NCBI RefSeq assembly: GCF_900078745.1
Contig: NZ_FKII01000042.1
Span: forward strand, 1-64,000
Source of the DNA: Candidatus Ichthyocystis sparus
Lineage (GTDB): Bacteria; Pseudomonadota; Gammaproteobacteria; Burkholderiales; 2013Ark19i
DNA: 64,000 nt
Direction of reading: 5' to 3'
The notes beneath the pieces were generated by a model, which saw nothing but the letters and a program-made list of their open reading frames with translations, had not been told where the DNA came from and ran no database searches. The translations under genes and the position numbers were made by a program. Below, piece after piece: positions 21,289 through 30,168 of this stretch (position 1 is the stretch's first letter; every line of letters starts with the position of its first letter).

Positions 21289-24117
21289 CTACTGACATGC
21301 CTCACATGTCGGGTCATCTAAAAAACAAGCTCTAACTGCTGATACCACGGGAACCGCATTCAACTGACCAATATCAGTAGTGGACTTCTCAGCATGAGTA
21401 GCTCCCAAAGTTCTCAGGTAGTAAGAGGTTTTCATACCTCGCTTCCAAATTAACTTATATATCTGATCTAATTTCTTTCCTGACGCATAAGCAACATAAA
21501 TATTCAAAGACTGTGACTGATCAATCCATTTCATACGACGAGCACCACACTCAACAAGCCATTCAGGATCAATTTCAAAGGCTGTAGCATAAAGATCCCT
21601 CAACTCCACAGGAATCCTCTCAATTCTCGCTATAGATCCATCAAAGTACTTCAGATCAGAAACCATGGATTCATCCCATAGTCCAAGATCCTTCAAATCG
21701 TTAACAAGGTAGGAGTTAATAACAGTAAACTCGCCAGAAAGATTAGATTTAACAAACAAATTCTGGTATGTCGGTTCTATTGAAGCAGAAACTCCTACAA
21801 TGCTAGAAATGGTAGCTGTAGGAGCAATAGCCATGCAATTAGAATTTCTCATACCATACTTCTTTATCTCCTGACGCAGGTAATCCCAATCCAATGTCTG
21901 GCTGGTATCACATTCAAAGTACTCTGGTCCACGAATCTTCTGTAGTAACTTTAGAGAATCTATAGGTAGTATACCCTTATCCCACAAAGAACCATTAAAT
22001 GTCTGGTAGGCTCCCCTCTCTTTTGCAAGCTCCACTGATCCTGAGATAGCATAATAAGAAATGAGTTCCTGAGCATAGTCTGAAAAGGCAACGGCCTCAT
22101 TCGAAGAATACGGGATTCTCATCATATACAAAACATCTTGAAATCCCATCAACCCAACTCCTATGGGCCTATGACGACGATTTGATTCCGCTGCTTTTGA
22201 AACTGAGTAATAATTTATGTCAAGAACATTATCAAGCATTCGTATAGCTGTTCTTACGGTCTTCTGCAAAGAGGGTAAATCAAGAACATACTTGCCGGTA
22301 ATCTGATCATTAACCATATGTGCAACAAGATTAACTGATCCTAAATTACAAACAGCAATTTCATTTTCGGAAGTATTAAGAGTAATCTCTGTACACAAAT
22401 TAGATGATCTTACAACCCCAACATGTTGCTGAGGGGACCTAATATTGCATGGATCCTTGAAGGTAATCCAGGGATGCCCTGTTTCAAACAGCATAGTAAG
22501 CATCTTGCGCCACAGTTGAGATGCAGAAACTACTCGTCCCAGTTTAATTCGTCCATCGTTAAACATCTCCTCATAGGCCAAATAGGCCTTTTCAAATTCC
22601 GGTCCAAATAATTCATGGAGATCCGGTACATCTGATGGAGAAAATAACGTCCAATTCTGGTCCAACAAGACACGATTCATAAATAGATCTGGAATCCACG
22701 CAGCAGTATTCATATCATGAGTACGTCTGCGTTCATCACCAGTATTTTTCCTTAATTCTAAAAATTCCTCTATATCAAGGTGCCATAGCTCCAAATATGA
22801 ACACAGTGCACCCTTACGCTTACCGCCCTGATTAACAGCAACAGCGGTATCATTAGCAACCTTAAGAAATGGCACTACACCTTGAGAATGGCCATTCGTG
22901 CCTCTAATGTAACTTCCCAATGCACGAACAGAAGTCCAATCGTTACCCAGACCACCAGAAAATTTTGATAGCAGAGCGTTTTCCTTAATAGCTTCGTATA
23001 TGGAAGCCAAATCATCAGGAACCGTGGATATAAAGCATGAAGACAATTGAGGACAACGAGTGCCTGAATTAAATAAAGTTGGAGTTGAGCTCATAAATCT
23101 GAACGTAGAAAGCACATTGTAAAACTCTATGGCTTTCTTAGTCCTTACAGTCTTGTCTTCAGCCAAAGATAGTCCCATAGCAACACGCATAAAGAAAATC
23201 TGAGGTAATTCAATACGACTATTATAACGATGCAAAAAATAGCGATCGTATAAAATCTGCAATCCTAAGTATTGAAACAACATATCACGATTAAAATCTA
23301 TGGCCCCAGCTAATTCACATTGATCAAAGTCAGCCATGCGCTGATCCAATAACCCCATTGAAAATGCGTCATTAATATACTTAGGGAAATATTCTACGTA
23401 TCTATGACTCATGTCTTCGTGGGAAACATCCTCCCCGAACACTTCCCTACGAATTGAAGAAAGCAAAAGTCTAGCAGCTAAAAAAGAGTAATCTGGGTCC
23501 TTCTCAATTAAAACCCTAGCAGCTAAAATTAAGGACTTTGCTACTTCGTCCTCGGTAATACCTTCATAGAAATTACGATAGGTCTCATCTACTATCCTCT
23601 CAGGATCAACACAAGACAAGCCGCTACATGATGCAGTTACTTTGAGTACTAGTTCTTTTCTGTCTATAGGCACACGACGACCATCGTTAAGGGTCATGTG
23701 AACTACTTTCTCTACTGGGTCTGTATCACTCTGTGTGCCTCGCCTACGTTCCTGTTTGTGTTTTTCACGATACAATATGTATGCGCGAACAACATCGTAT
23801 TGCCCATTTTGCATTAACACTAACTCTACTTGATCCTGAATCGACTCTATATGTATTGATCCCCCATCAGGTAATCGAGATGTAACAACTGAAAAAACCT
23901 GATCTGTCATTTGGTTAACAAGATCACGAGTCCTTTCTGAAGTAGCGCTTTGTGGACCCTCAACAGAAACAAAAGCCTTTGTCATGGCTGCAGCTATTTT
24001 GCGAGAATCAAATGGAACGATAGAACCATTCCTGCGGATAACCGAATATAAATCTCTACAGGTACTTACCGCACCATCTCGCACCAACCCAGTCACTCCT
24101 GTTTCCAAAATTTGCAT
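21289..24117 (-). CDS. nrdA: Ribonucleotide reductase class Ia, alpha subunit
   Basis: Catalytic subunit reducing ribonucleoside diphosphates. The 942 residues begin with an ATP-cone (about 25-125) and a second cone-like region (about 135-225), as in other betaproteobacterial NrdA. Active-site elements visible are the reducing Cys in S-S-C-F-I-S, the N-L-C-T-E triad with the thiyl Cys, the partner Cys in V-C-N-L-G-S-V-N-L, and the radical-transfer region near A-P-T-A-T-I-S. The C-terminal C-E-A-C-Q provides the swinging redox cysteines. GGAG lies 8 bases before ATG 24117. It is the first gene of nrdAB, and NrdR-type sites lie upstream. Confidence 0.97.
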   Translation of the reverse strand: MQILETGVTGLVRDGAVSTCRDLYSVIRRNGSIVPFDSRKIAAAMTKAFVSVEGPQSATSERTRDLVNQMTDQVFSVVTSRLPDGGSIHIESIQDQVELVLMQNGQYDVVRAYILYREKHKQERRRGTQSDTDPVEKVVHMTLNDGRRVPIDRKELVLKVTASCSGLSCVDPERIVDETYRNFYEGITEDEVAKSLILAARVLIEKDPDYSFLAARLLLSSIRREVFGEDVSHEDMSHRYVEYFPKYINDAFSMGLLDQRMADFDQCELAGAIDFNRDMLFQYLGLQILYDRYFLHRYNSRIELPQIFFMRVAMGLSLAEDKTVRTKKAIEFYNVLSTFRFMSSTPTLFNSGTRCPQLSSCFISTVPDDLASIYEAIKENALLSKFSGGLGNDWTSVRALGSYIRGTNGHSQGVVPFLKVANDTAVAVNQGGKRKGALCSYLELWHLDIEEFLELRKNTGDERRRTHDMNTAAWIPDLFMNRVLLDQNWTLFSPSDVPDLHELFGPEFEKAYLAYEEMFNDGRIKLGRVVSASQLWRKMLTMLFETGHPWITFKDPCNIRSPQQHVGVVRSSNLCTEITLNTSENEIAVCNLGSVNLVAHMVNDQITGKYVLDLPSLQKTVRTAIRMLDNVLDINYYSVSKAAESNRRHRPIGVGLMGFQDVLYMMRIPYSSNEAVAFSDYAQELISYYAISGSVELAKERGAYQTFNGSLWDKGILPIDSLKLLQKIRGPEYFECDTSQTLDWDYLRQEIKKYGMRNSNCMAIAPTATISSIVGVSASIEPTYQNLFVKSNLSGEFTVINSYLVNDLKDLGLWDESMVSDLKYFDGSIARIERIPVELRDLYATAFEIDPEWLVECGARRMKWIDQSQSLNIYVAYASGKKLDQIYKLIWKRGMKTSYYLRTLGATHAEKSTTDIGQLNAVPVVSAVRACFLDDPTCEACQ

Positions 24118-24230
24118 GCTAATGTCTCCCCACCACGCTCAAACACAACCAGACAAAACAAATACTCTTAAGAAAATAAACTAATAAGCACGTCAATACA
24201 GTACTTACCCACATGTAATTAACATGATAT

Positions 24231-24278
24231 ACACAATATATAGTGTATGAAGCAAGATAATACCACAAATTATAGTAT
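24231..24278. promoter_or_regulatory. Two NrdR-box-like repressor sites upstream of nrdAB
   Basis: Bases 24231-24246 read ACACAATATATAGTGT, an exact fit to the NrdR box consensus ACACWATATATWGTGT. A second site at 24263-24278 matches 12 of 16 positions and starts 32 bp away, about three helical turns, the usual arrangement for paired NrdR boxes. They lie 114 to 161 bases upstream of the nrdA ATG and 70 to 117 bases upstream of the divergent oxidase gene. NrdR is the ATP/dATP-sensing repressor of ribonucleotide reductase genes; nrdR itself is not in the window. Confidence 0.8.
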
Positions 24279-24347
24279 CTATAAAAATAACTACTGCTTA
24301 CTGTATGATTACCTCGCTCACTTTAATTATCCTTGAAAACGATCAAA

Positions 24348-25733
24348 ATGAACCCGGATGAAATTATAAATAAACTTAGATCAATACTTGGAAGCACGGG
24401 AACAGTAATTACCGATAAGCATAAATCCTCAGATTACCTGACCGACTGGAGGGGACAAATAACAGGGCAAACTTTAGCAATAGTGGAACCGCAAAAGGTA
24501 CCTGATATACAGAGTGTGGTAAAGCTATGCTTGGAACAGAATATAGCTATTACTCCGCAAGGAGGAAATACTGGTGGGTGCGGTGGCTGCATACCAAACT
24601 TCACAAAAGGATTAAATATAGTTCTTTCTCTTCGTCAGCTCAACAAAATCCTGGACTACGACCCAGTAGGACAAACATTAACACTTGAAAGTGGCTGCAC
24701 TTTGGATAAGGTTCAAAACCTTGTAAAGCAAGATCGGCTTTACTTTCCAGTTTCTCTCGCATCATCTGATCAATGTACTATAGGAGGCAACCTAGCTACT
24801 AATGCTGGGGGATGTTGCGTAATACAAAACGGCATGACCAGGGACAATGTGCTGGGTATAGAAGTCGTACTGGGAAACAGTGAACTGTATTCAGATTTAA
24901 GAAAACTTAGAAAAAATAATGATGGGTATGACATAAAAAACATTTTCATAGGATCAGAAGGTACTTTAGGAATAATAACAGCTGCGGTATTGAAGCTAAG
25001 ATACATGCCATCTGATTACATAAGCGCAGTAATAGGATTGCCTGATCTAAGCTCTGCCATAAAACTTATACACGACCTTAGAAGACATTTGGAACGAAAC
25101 ATTGAGGCTGCTGAGATATTTTCTCATAAATGCTGGGAATTAGTTAATGACATATACGAACAATACAAACTAGACGTAATTACATCTAACTGGTACATGA
25201 TAGTTGACATCGGCATACACCATGACTCTCAAAAATTTGTATATCACGACATTCTAAAAAGCGCCCTAGATAGGTTTGTAGGAAAATCCTACTCTATTAA
25301 CCTCACCAGCGAGGGCCGCAGCCAAGCATGGAAAATACGTAATAGCATTCCCTTAGCAGAAAAAAAGTACCAAAATAAAATAATGAGAAACGACATATCG
25401 CTACCATTATCGTCGTGGGTACAGTTCTATGGTGATGTCCAAAAATTAGTAGAGCAATACAGACACGCGTCTCTTTTTGTTTTTGGTCACATAGGCGACG
25501 GTAGCCTACACCTAAACGTGGGTTATGTACAAGAAGAAGAAAAAATAAAGGAAGGCCTGCATAGGATAGTACAACAATATCAGGGAAGCATAGCGGCAGA
25601 ACACGGGGTAGGGCAAACTAAAGTCACAGATGTGGAAAAGCTACGTAGCACCTCCCACAACTCGATGATGCGTTTCATAAAAAAAGCATTCGATCCCCGA
25701 AACATACTAAATCCAGGAAAGGTAGTACCATAA
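24348..25733 (+). CDS. FAD-linked 2-hydroxyacid dehydrogenase (GlcD / D-2-hydroxyglutarate type)
   Basis: A 461-residue flavoprotein of the vanillyl-alcohol-oxidase fold. The FAD-binding domain contains P-Q-G-G-N-T-G-G-C-G-G and I-G-G-N-L-A-T-N-A-G-G; the C-terminal cap domain contains G-H-I-G-D-G-S-L-H-L-N and ends D-P-x-N-I-L-N-P-G-K. This matches glycolate oxidase GlcD, D-lactate dehydrogenase and D-2-hydroxyglutarate dehydrogenase, which sequence alone does not separate. No glcE or glcF is adjacent, so a stand-alone enzyme is more likely than glycolate oxidase. ATG 24348 is chosen over TTG 24333; neither has a good ribosome binding site. It diverges from nrdA. Confidence 0.85.
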   Translation: MNPDEIINKLRSILGSTGTVITDKHKSSDYLTDWRGQITGQTLAIVEPQKVPDIQSVVKLCLEQNIAITPQGGNTGGCGGCIPNFTKGLNIVLSLRQLNKILDYDPVGQTLTLESGCTLDKVQNLVKQDRLYFPVSLASSDQCTIGGNLATNAGGCCVIQNGMTRDNVLGIEVVLGNSELYSDLRKLRKNNDGYDIKNIFIGSEGTLGIITAAVLKLRYMPSDYISAVIGLPDLSSAIKLIHDLRRHLERNIEAAEIFSHKCWELVNDIYEQYKLDVITSNWYMIVDIGIHHDSQKFVYHDILKSALDRFVGKSYSINLTSEGRSQAWKIRNSIPLAEKKYQNKIMRNDISLPLSSWVQFYGDVQKLVEQYRHASLFVFGHIGDGSLHLNVGYVQEEEKIKEGLHRIVQQYQGSIAAEHGVGQTKVTDVEKLRSTSHNSMMRFIKKAFDPRNILNPGKVVP

Positions 25734-25744
25734 TATAGTACCTC

Positions 25745-26917
25745 CTAAGAAAAAACTGTGCTGCGAAGACATATTTTGCTACCACATAAAGTGTAAATGG
25801 AAACTCCCACGTTTTCCCTATTACCATCAGAGTCAAAATAAATATCTCCAGTCACTCCGTGATACGGTTTCCTTTTTTTATCATGTAAGTATGCTGCTAT
25901 TTTTTCTGAATTAAGAGTCTGCAAAGACCTAATAGCGTCGGCAACTAACATTGTAGCATCATAAGTATATGGGGAATACAAAAATGGTTCATGGCCGGTA
26001 AAGCTCTTGAAACGTTTTATAAAGCCTGCGGCACCAGGCAATTTTGACAAGTCATAGCCATTGGTAGAGCAATAAAATGGTGCTGCTACTTTTTTTACCT
26101 GCTCAATAAAAGAGTCCATACAAGACATATCCCCAGTAATAAAAGGAATTGATAGTCCCAGCTGGCGCATTTGCCTCAACAACGGAGTGCTTTGTGCATT
26201 AGTTCCACCGAAAAAAACAGCATCGGGATGAAGCAACTTAATCTTAGCCAACAAAGCTCCAAAATCAGTGGTGTAAGAGTCAACATAGTACCTGCTCAGT
26301 ACGGCACCCTTAGGTGAGCTTTCTTTAGCAATTTTTACAAAAACATCAGCTAAACCCTGGCCGTAGGCAGTTTGATCATCAATTACCACTATGCGCTTAA
26401 GGTGCAAATCCTTAACTGCAAATGATGACACTGCCTTACCCTGCTGGTAATCAGCAGCCATAATACGAAATGCCGTCTTAAATCCCTGCCTAGTGTATCT
26501 AATATTGGAAGACACTGTAATCTGAGTAATATTGTGGCGAGCATATATTGATGAAGCAGGTAATGTTGCGCCAGAGTTTAGGTGTCCAATGATGGAAACG
26601 GCACCAGAATCCACTATGCGCTGAGCAGCTTCGGTTGCTTGGCGAGGATCATCCATATCATTTAGTGATACTAACTCAAACTTCAACTTGCGCCCGTTCA
26701 AAGTTCTATTTTGTTGATTCAACTCATGTACAGCCAGGGCCACTCCGTCTTCACAATCTTTACCCAAGTGAGCCACACCTCCAGTAAGGGGGGAAACTTG
26801 ACCAATTTTTACAATAATTGGTTTCTTGAGAGATTCAGTACTATCCTTATCCCAGAAACAACCGGAAAAAAGTAAAGACAAATTAAGCAATGAAACTAGT
26901 ACAAAAAGTCGCTTCAT
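25745..26917 (-). CDS. Branched-chain amino acid-type periplasmic binding lipoprotein
   Basis: A 390-residue type I periplasmic binding protein of the LivJ/Leu-Ile-Val family. A lipoprotein signal (M-K-R-L-F then a hydrophobic run and lipobox L-F-S-G-C) precedes a two-lobed domain with G-Q-V-S-P-L-T-G and D-D-Q-T-A-Y-G-Q-G. ATG 26917, with AGGA 9 bases upstream, is chosen so that the signal peptide is at the terminus. No livHMGF permease or ATPase genes are adjacent. Either the partners are elsewhere or the protein has another role, such as sensing. Ligand unknown. Confidence 0.88.
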   Translation of the reverse strand: MKRLFVLVSLLNLSLLFSGCFWDKDSTESLKKPIIVKIGQVSPLTGGVAHLGKDCEDGVALAVHELNQQNRTLNGRKLKFELVSLNDMDDPRQATEAAQRIVDSGAVSIIGHLNSGATLPASSIYARHNITQITVSSNIRYTRQGFKTAFRIMAADYQQGKAVSSFAVKDLHLKRIVVIDDQTAYGQGLADVFVKIAKESSPKGAVLSRYYVDSYTTDFGALLAKIKLLHPDAVFFGGTNAQSTPLLRQMRQLGLSIPFITGDMSCMDSFIEQVKKVAAPFYCSTNGYDLSKLPGAAGFIKRFKSFTGHEPFLYSPYTYDATMLVADAIRSLQTLNSEKIAAYLHDKKRKPYHGVTGDIYFDSDGNRENVGVSIYTLCGSKICLRSTVFS

Positions 26918-26968
26918 GGAATACAATCCTGATAACATGACCATTAATTCAAAAGTGGAGTCCATCAT

Positions 26969-27331
26969 ATGACCCACCACACGGAACCACCAGAAAAAAT
27001 ATCAATTGACCCCAATAAAAAAGAAATAGAGTTGTCATACACTAATAACACCTATCACTTGTCATTTGAGTTCCTGCGTACACATGCCCCATCAGCGGAA
27101 ATAAGAAACCCAATAACCGGCAAATTCAACTTTATACCTAACAAAAAAAACGTTCAGGTAACCAGCGTAGAGCTGGTGGGAAATTATGCTATACGGATAA
27201 TATTTAGTGACGGATACCATAACGGCATATTTTCCTGGGAGTACATACAGTGGCTCATAACAAACCGTGACGATCTGTGGAAGGATTACCAAGAAAAATT
27301 AGGCTCCGTCCCTAACAAGAACCCCCAATAA
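26969..27331 (+). CDS. DUF971 / gamma-butyrobetaine hydroxylase N-terminal-like protein
   Basis: A 120-residue cytosolic protein with one DUF971 domain (about 15-100), showing L-S-F-E-F-L-R near the start, I-I-F-S-D-G-Y-H-N-G and F-S-W-E-Y-I. Function is not established; the fold is also the N-terminal part of gamma-butyrobetaine hydroxylases and occurs in iron-sulfur-related proteins. GGAG lies 8 bases before ATG 26969. In betaproteobacteria this gene commonly sits just upstream of ubiE; here an inverted symporter gene lies between them and overlaps its end by 33 bases. Confidence 0.85.
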   Translation: MTHHTEPPEKISIDPNKKEIELSYTNNTYHLSFEFLRTHAPSAEIRNPITGKFNFIPNKKNVQVTSVELVGNYAIRIIFSDGYHNGIFSWEYIQWLITNRDDLWKDYQEKLGSVPNKNPQ

Positions 27332-28729
27332 CTTAAGTGGTGGTAAGTTAGACCCTACAACTATGGACAGTATAGCAACTAATACTCCTATAAGAGTAGA
27401 GGGCATTTCCAAATCAGCAAAAAAGAACTTCGCAATTATCCAGGATAATAATCCCAGAGCAACAGAGAAAAACGAGCCCTGGCTATTAGCTTTCTTCCAG
27501 AAGAAAGCAGCAAGCAGTGGTACAGCTGCAGCAACAGATGTAACACTATAGGAATCAACTATGATACTGTAGATTGACTTTTTATCCATAAGAGTAACAA
27601 AGAGCTGAAGCGTGGCTAACAAAAAAATGCAGGACCTAGAAATAAACAGGACTTGGCTATCAGTAAGATCTGGCCTTAGCCTACAAAAAACATTTTTAGA
27701 GATAGTAGTAGCAGGAGCAAGAAGAGCGGTACCTCCTCCACTTAACAATCCGGCGAACAAAGCTCCAAAAAACGCTGCTTGGAACACTATAGAAGTTTGT
27801 GACAATATAAATTCCGGCAATATCAATTGGCTATCAAGTTTCATGTAGTGGGATATTATTCCGGGCGCCAAAAGTGTTGCTGAGAAAGCAATCAACATGG
27901 GAACATTAGACATTAGCACATAAATTATCCCCATAATCCCAAAAGATCTGGAGGCTATCTTTTCGTTACTACATGCAGCGATACGTTGAAACAGGTCTTG
28001 CTGAGGAATGAGTCCTATAAAAAGGCCTATAAAATCAGACAACTGAAGAAGCAATTTAGACGGTGAGTGATCTGGGAAAAAAACGTATTTACCCTGATCC
28101 AAGGCATGGCCAATAAGAACGCCTAATCCTCCTACCTGGTGGGAAAAGTTGAATAACAAGAACAACAACCCAGAGATTATAACGACAAATTGCAAACAAT
28201 CAGCCAGTGCCAGCGACCACATACCACCACGAATGGCATAAAGACAAATCATGGCAGCAGAAAGTGTATTAGCTAAAGGAATCCCCATATTTCTACCGGA
28301 CAAAACATCTAAAACTAAACCCATAGATGTTATTACCCCTGCAATCCAACCCAAGTAAGATATGACAATGACAAAAGAACTCATAGCTTCCACGGTGGTA
28401 TTGTACCTCTCACGGTACAAATCCCCTATCGTGTATACTTTGGAACGAAAAATAAGCCGTGCAACACTCATTGCTAAAAAAACACAACAAGCTGTAGATG
28501 CATATGGATCGGCGATAACACCCGATGTGCCAGTAGAAATAAAAACCGCAGGGGCAGCTAGCATTGATGAGGCACCAAACCATGAAGCAAAAGTTGTAGC
28601 AACTGCGGTTGGTAAATTGTACTTGCCGCTAGCATGCATGTAATCAGCTAGATTTTTCACGCGTCTAGAAGCCCAAATACTTACGGACATAACTATGGAA
28701 ATATATACAAAAATCAACAATAGAATCAC
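27299..28729 (-). CDS. Sodium:solute symporter family transporter
   Basis: An inner-membrane protein of about 476 residues with about 13 predicted helices of the SSS family (PutP/PanF fold). Family features include W-F-G-A-S-S-M near the start, Y-T-I-G-D-L-Y-R-E-R-Y and the central G-G-G-T-A-L-L-A-P-A. The substrate cannot be named. GTG 28729 is preferred because GGAGG lies 5 bases before it; GTG 28741 in the same frame overlaps that site. It is inserted in reverse orientation between the DUF971 gene and ubiE, overlapping the DUF971 gene end. Confidence 0.88.
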   Translation of the reverse strand: MILLLIFVYISIVMSVSIWASRRVKNLADYMHASGKYNLPTAVATTFASWFGASSMLAAPAVFISTGTSGVIADPYASTACCVFLAMSVARLIFRSKVYTIGDLYRERYNTTVEAMSSFVIVISYLGWIAGVITSMGLVLDVLSGRNMGIPLANTLSAAMICLYAIRGGMWSLALADCLQFVVIISGLLFLLFNFSHQVGGLGVLIGHALDQGKYVFFPDHSPSKLLLQLSDFIGLFIGLIPQQDLFQRIAACSNEKIASRSFGIMGIIYVLMSNVPMLIAFSATLLAPGIISHYMKLDSQLILPEFILSQTSIVFQAAFFGALFAGLLSGGGTALLAPATTISKNVFCRLRPDLTDSQVLFISRSCIFLLATLQLFVTLMDKKSIYSIIVDSYSVTSVAAAVPLLAAFFWKKANSQGSFFSVALGLLSWIIAKFFFADLEMPSTLIGVLVAILSIVVGSNLPPLKLLGVLVRDGA

Positions 28730-28827
28730 AGCAACCTCCACAACTGATAAAGCTCACTTCGCCACTTGATAAAACCCACAGTGGTGGCTATCCTTGGCAA
28801 TTGGTAGACCTTAGGATACAACGTAAA

Positions 28828-29553
28828 ATGGGTGAGAAGCACTACTTCGGCTTCAGGGAAGTTACAAAAGAAGAAAAGACAGAAGAGGTAAGAAGAGTTT
28901 TTCAAAGCGTCTCGCCAAAGTATGACCTTATGAACGACGTAATGTCATTAGGCATACACCGCTTATGGAAAAGAATAGCAGTTTGTATGGGCAACGTCCA
29001 TCCACCAAAAGCAAAAATACTTGACGTAGCATCAGGAAGTGGTGACCTAGCTTTACTCTGGTCTCAGAGATCGTCTAATGTAATTGCTACAGACATAAAC
29101 AGAAGTATGTTGGATACTGCGAAGGCTCGCCTTACTGACAATGGTAAGCTTATACCGTTGGTACAGTGTGATGGAGAACAGTTGCCATTCAAAGATCGTT
29201 ATTTTGACGTAGTAAGTTGCGGCTTTGGTGTTAGAAATATGTCGAACAAGGACCTTTTTTTCAGGGAATCTCGTAGGGTGCTAGTACGCGGCGGCAGAAT
29301 TATTATTCTAGAATTTTCTACACCTAAGTCTCTCATTAAGCCTATATACGATTTTTACTCCTGGAAAATCATTCCTTTTCTAGGGGAAAAAATAGCTCAC
29401 GATCGACATAGCTATCAATATCTTGTTGAATCCATACGTATGCATCCATCACAAGAAGAGCTAACGAACATGATTCATAACGCTGGATTCAGTAACGTTT
29501 GCTACCATAACCTTATGGGTGGTATTGTGGCAATACATGTAGGCATAAAATAG
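28828..29553 (+). CDS. ubiE: Ubiquinone/menaquinone C-methyltransferase
   Basis: SAM-dependent C-methylation in ubiquinone synthesis. The 241 residues show the N-terminal H-Y-F-G-F-R-E-V and Y-D-L-M-N-D-V-M-S-L-G-I-H-R-L-W-K typical of UbiE, the SAM loop D-V-A-S-G-S-G-D-L-A, and C-G-F-G-V-R-N. ATG 28828 is chosen because E. coli UbiE also begins shortly before its H-F-G-F motif; the upstream TTG 28801 would add nine residues without support. It leads a ubiE-ubiJ-ubiB cluster in which all three act on the same pathway. Confidence 0.96.
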   Translation: MGEKHYFGFREVTKEEKTEEVRRVFQSVSPKYDLMNDVMSLGIHRLWKRIAVCMGNVHPPKAKILDVASGSGDLALLWSQRSSNVIATDINRSMLDTAKARLTDNGKLIPLVQCDGEQLPFKDRYFDVVSCGFGVRNMSNKDLFFRESRRVLVRGGRIIILEFSTPKSLIKPIYDFYSWKIIPFLGEKIAHDRHSYQYLVESIRMHPSQEELTNMIHNAGFSNVCYHNLMGGIVAIHVGIK

Positions 29554-29574
29554 ATATTGTCTTTAAAATTAGCC

Positions 29575-30168
29575 ATGATACTTATTTCCATAGTCGAGCG
29601 CCTGGTTGTAGAAACAATTAATGCAAGTCTTCGTAAAGACAAGGCTCTGCGCTCTTATCTGCATAGACACGACAACAAGATCATAAAATTATCATGGAAA
29701 GCACAGTCATGGCAGTACAAAATAGTACATGGTCAGTTAATTGCTTATCCTCAAGAAAAAAAATACAACCTAAAAATTATCATACCGGATAAAATATTTT
29801 TTGAGCTTTCCACAGATGCAGAAAACTTTAGTCGCAAAATTGTTATTGAGGGAGAAACATTCCTTGCTCAAGATATTCACTTTGTTGCAAAAAACATCTC
29901 AATTCCGCTAGAGGAACAACTGTACGACAAAATTGGTCCGACAGCATCGAGTATCGTGATGAAGGTAATATCAGTAATAGCTGATGAGGGTTCTTATTTT
30001 GCCAGAAATCTTGTTGATACGATTGTTGGCTATGGAACACGTCATGGAGTACCAGAAAATGTTTGGCAAGAAACATTGGATAGGGCGCGTCTGTTATCAG
30101 ACAAGATAGATGACATAGATGCCAGGCTAGACAAGCTATTAGATAAAATAAGACGGTCATCCTCATGA
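29575..30168 (+). CDS. ubiJ: Ubiquinone biosynthesis accessory factor UbiJ (SCP2 domain)
   Basis: A 197-residue protein in the ubiJ position between ubiE and ubiB, similar in size to E. coli UbiJ (about 200). The N-terminal half resembles an SCP2 lipid-binding domain; the last 45 residues are a charged probable coiled coil (L-D-R-A-R-L-L-S-D-K-I-D-D). UbiJ with UbiK is thought to organise the soluble Ubi complex around lipid intermediates. ATG 29575 is preferred to the in-frame TTG 29557; neither has a strong ribosome binding site. The stop overlaps the ubiB start (ATGA). Sequence conservation is low, so context carries much of the call. Confidence 0.85.
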   Translation: MILISIVERLVVETINASLRKDKALRSYLHRHDNKIIKLSWKAQSWQYKIVHGQLIAYPQEKKYNLKIIIPDKIFFELSTDAENFSRKIVIEGETFLAQDIHFVAKNISIPLEEQLYDKIGPTASSIVMKVISVIADEGSYFARNLVDTIVGYGTRHGVPENVWQETLDRARLLSDKIDDIDARLDKLLDKIRRSSS

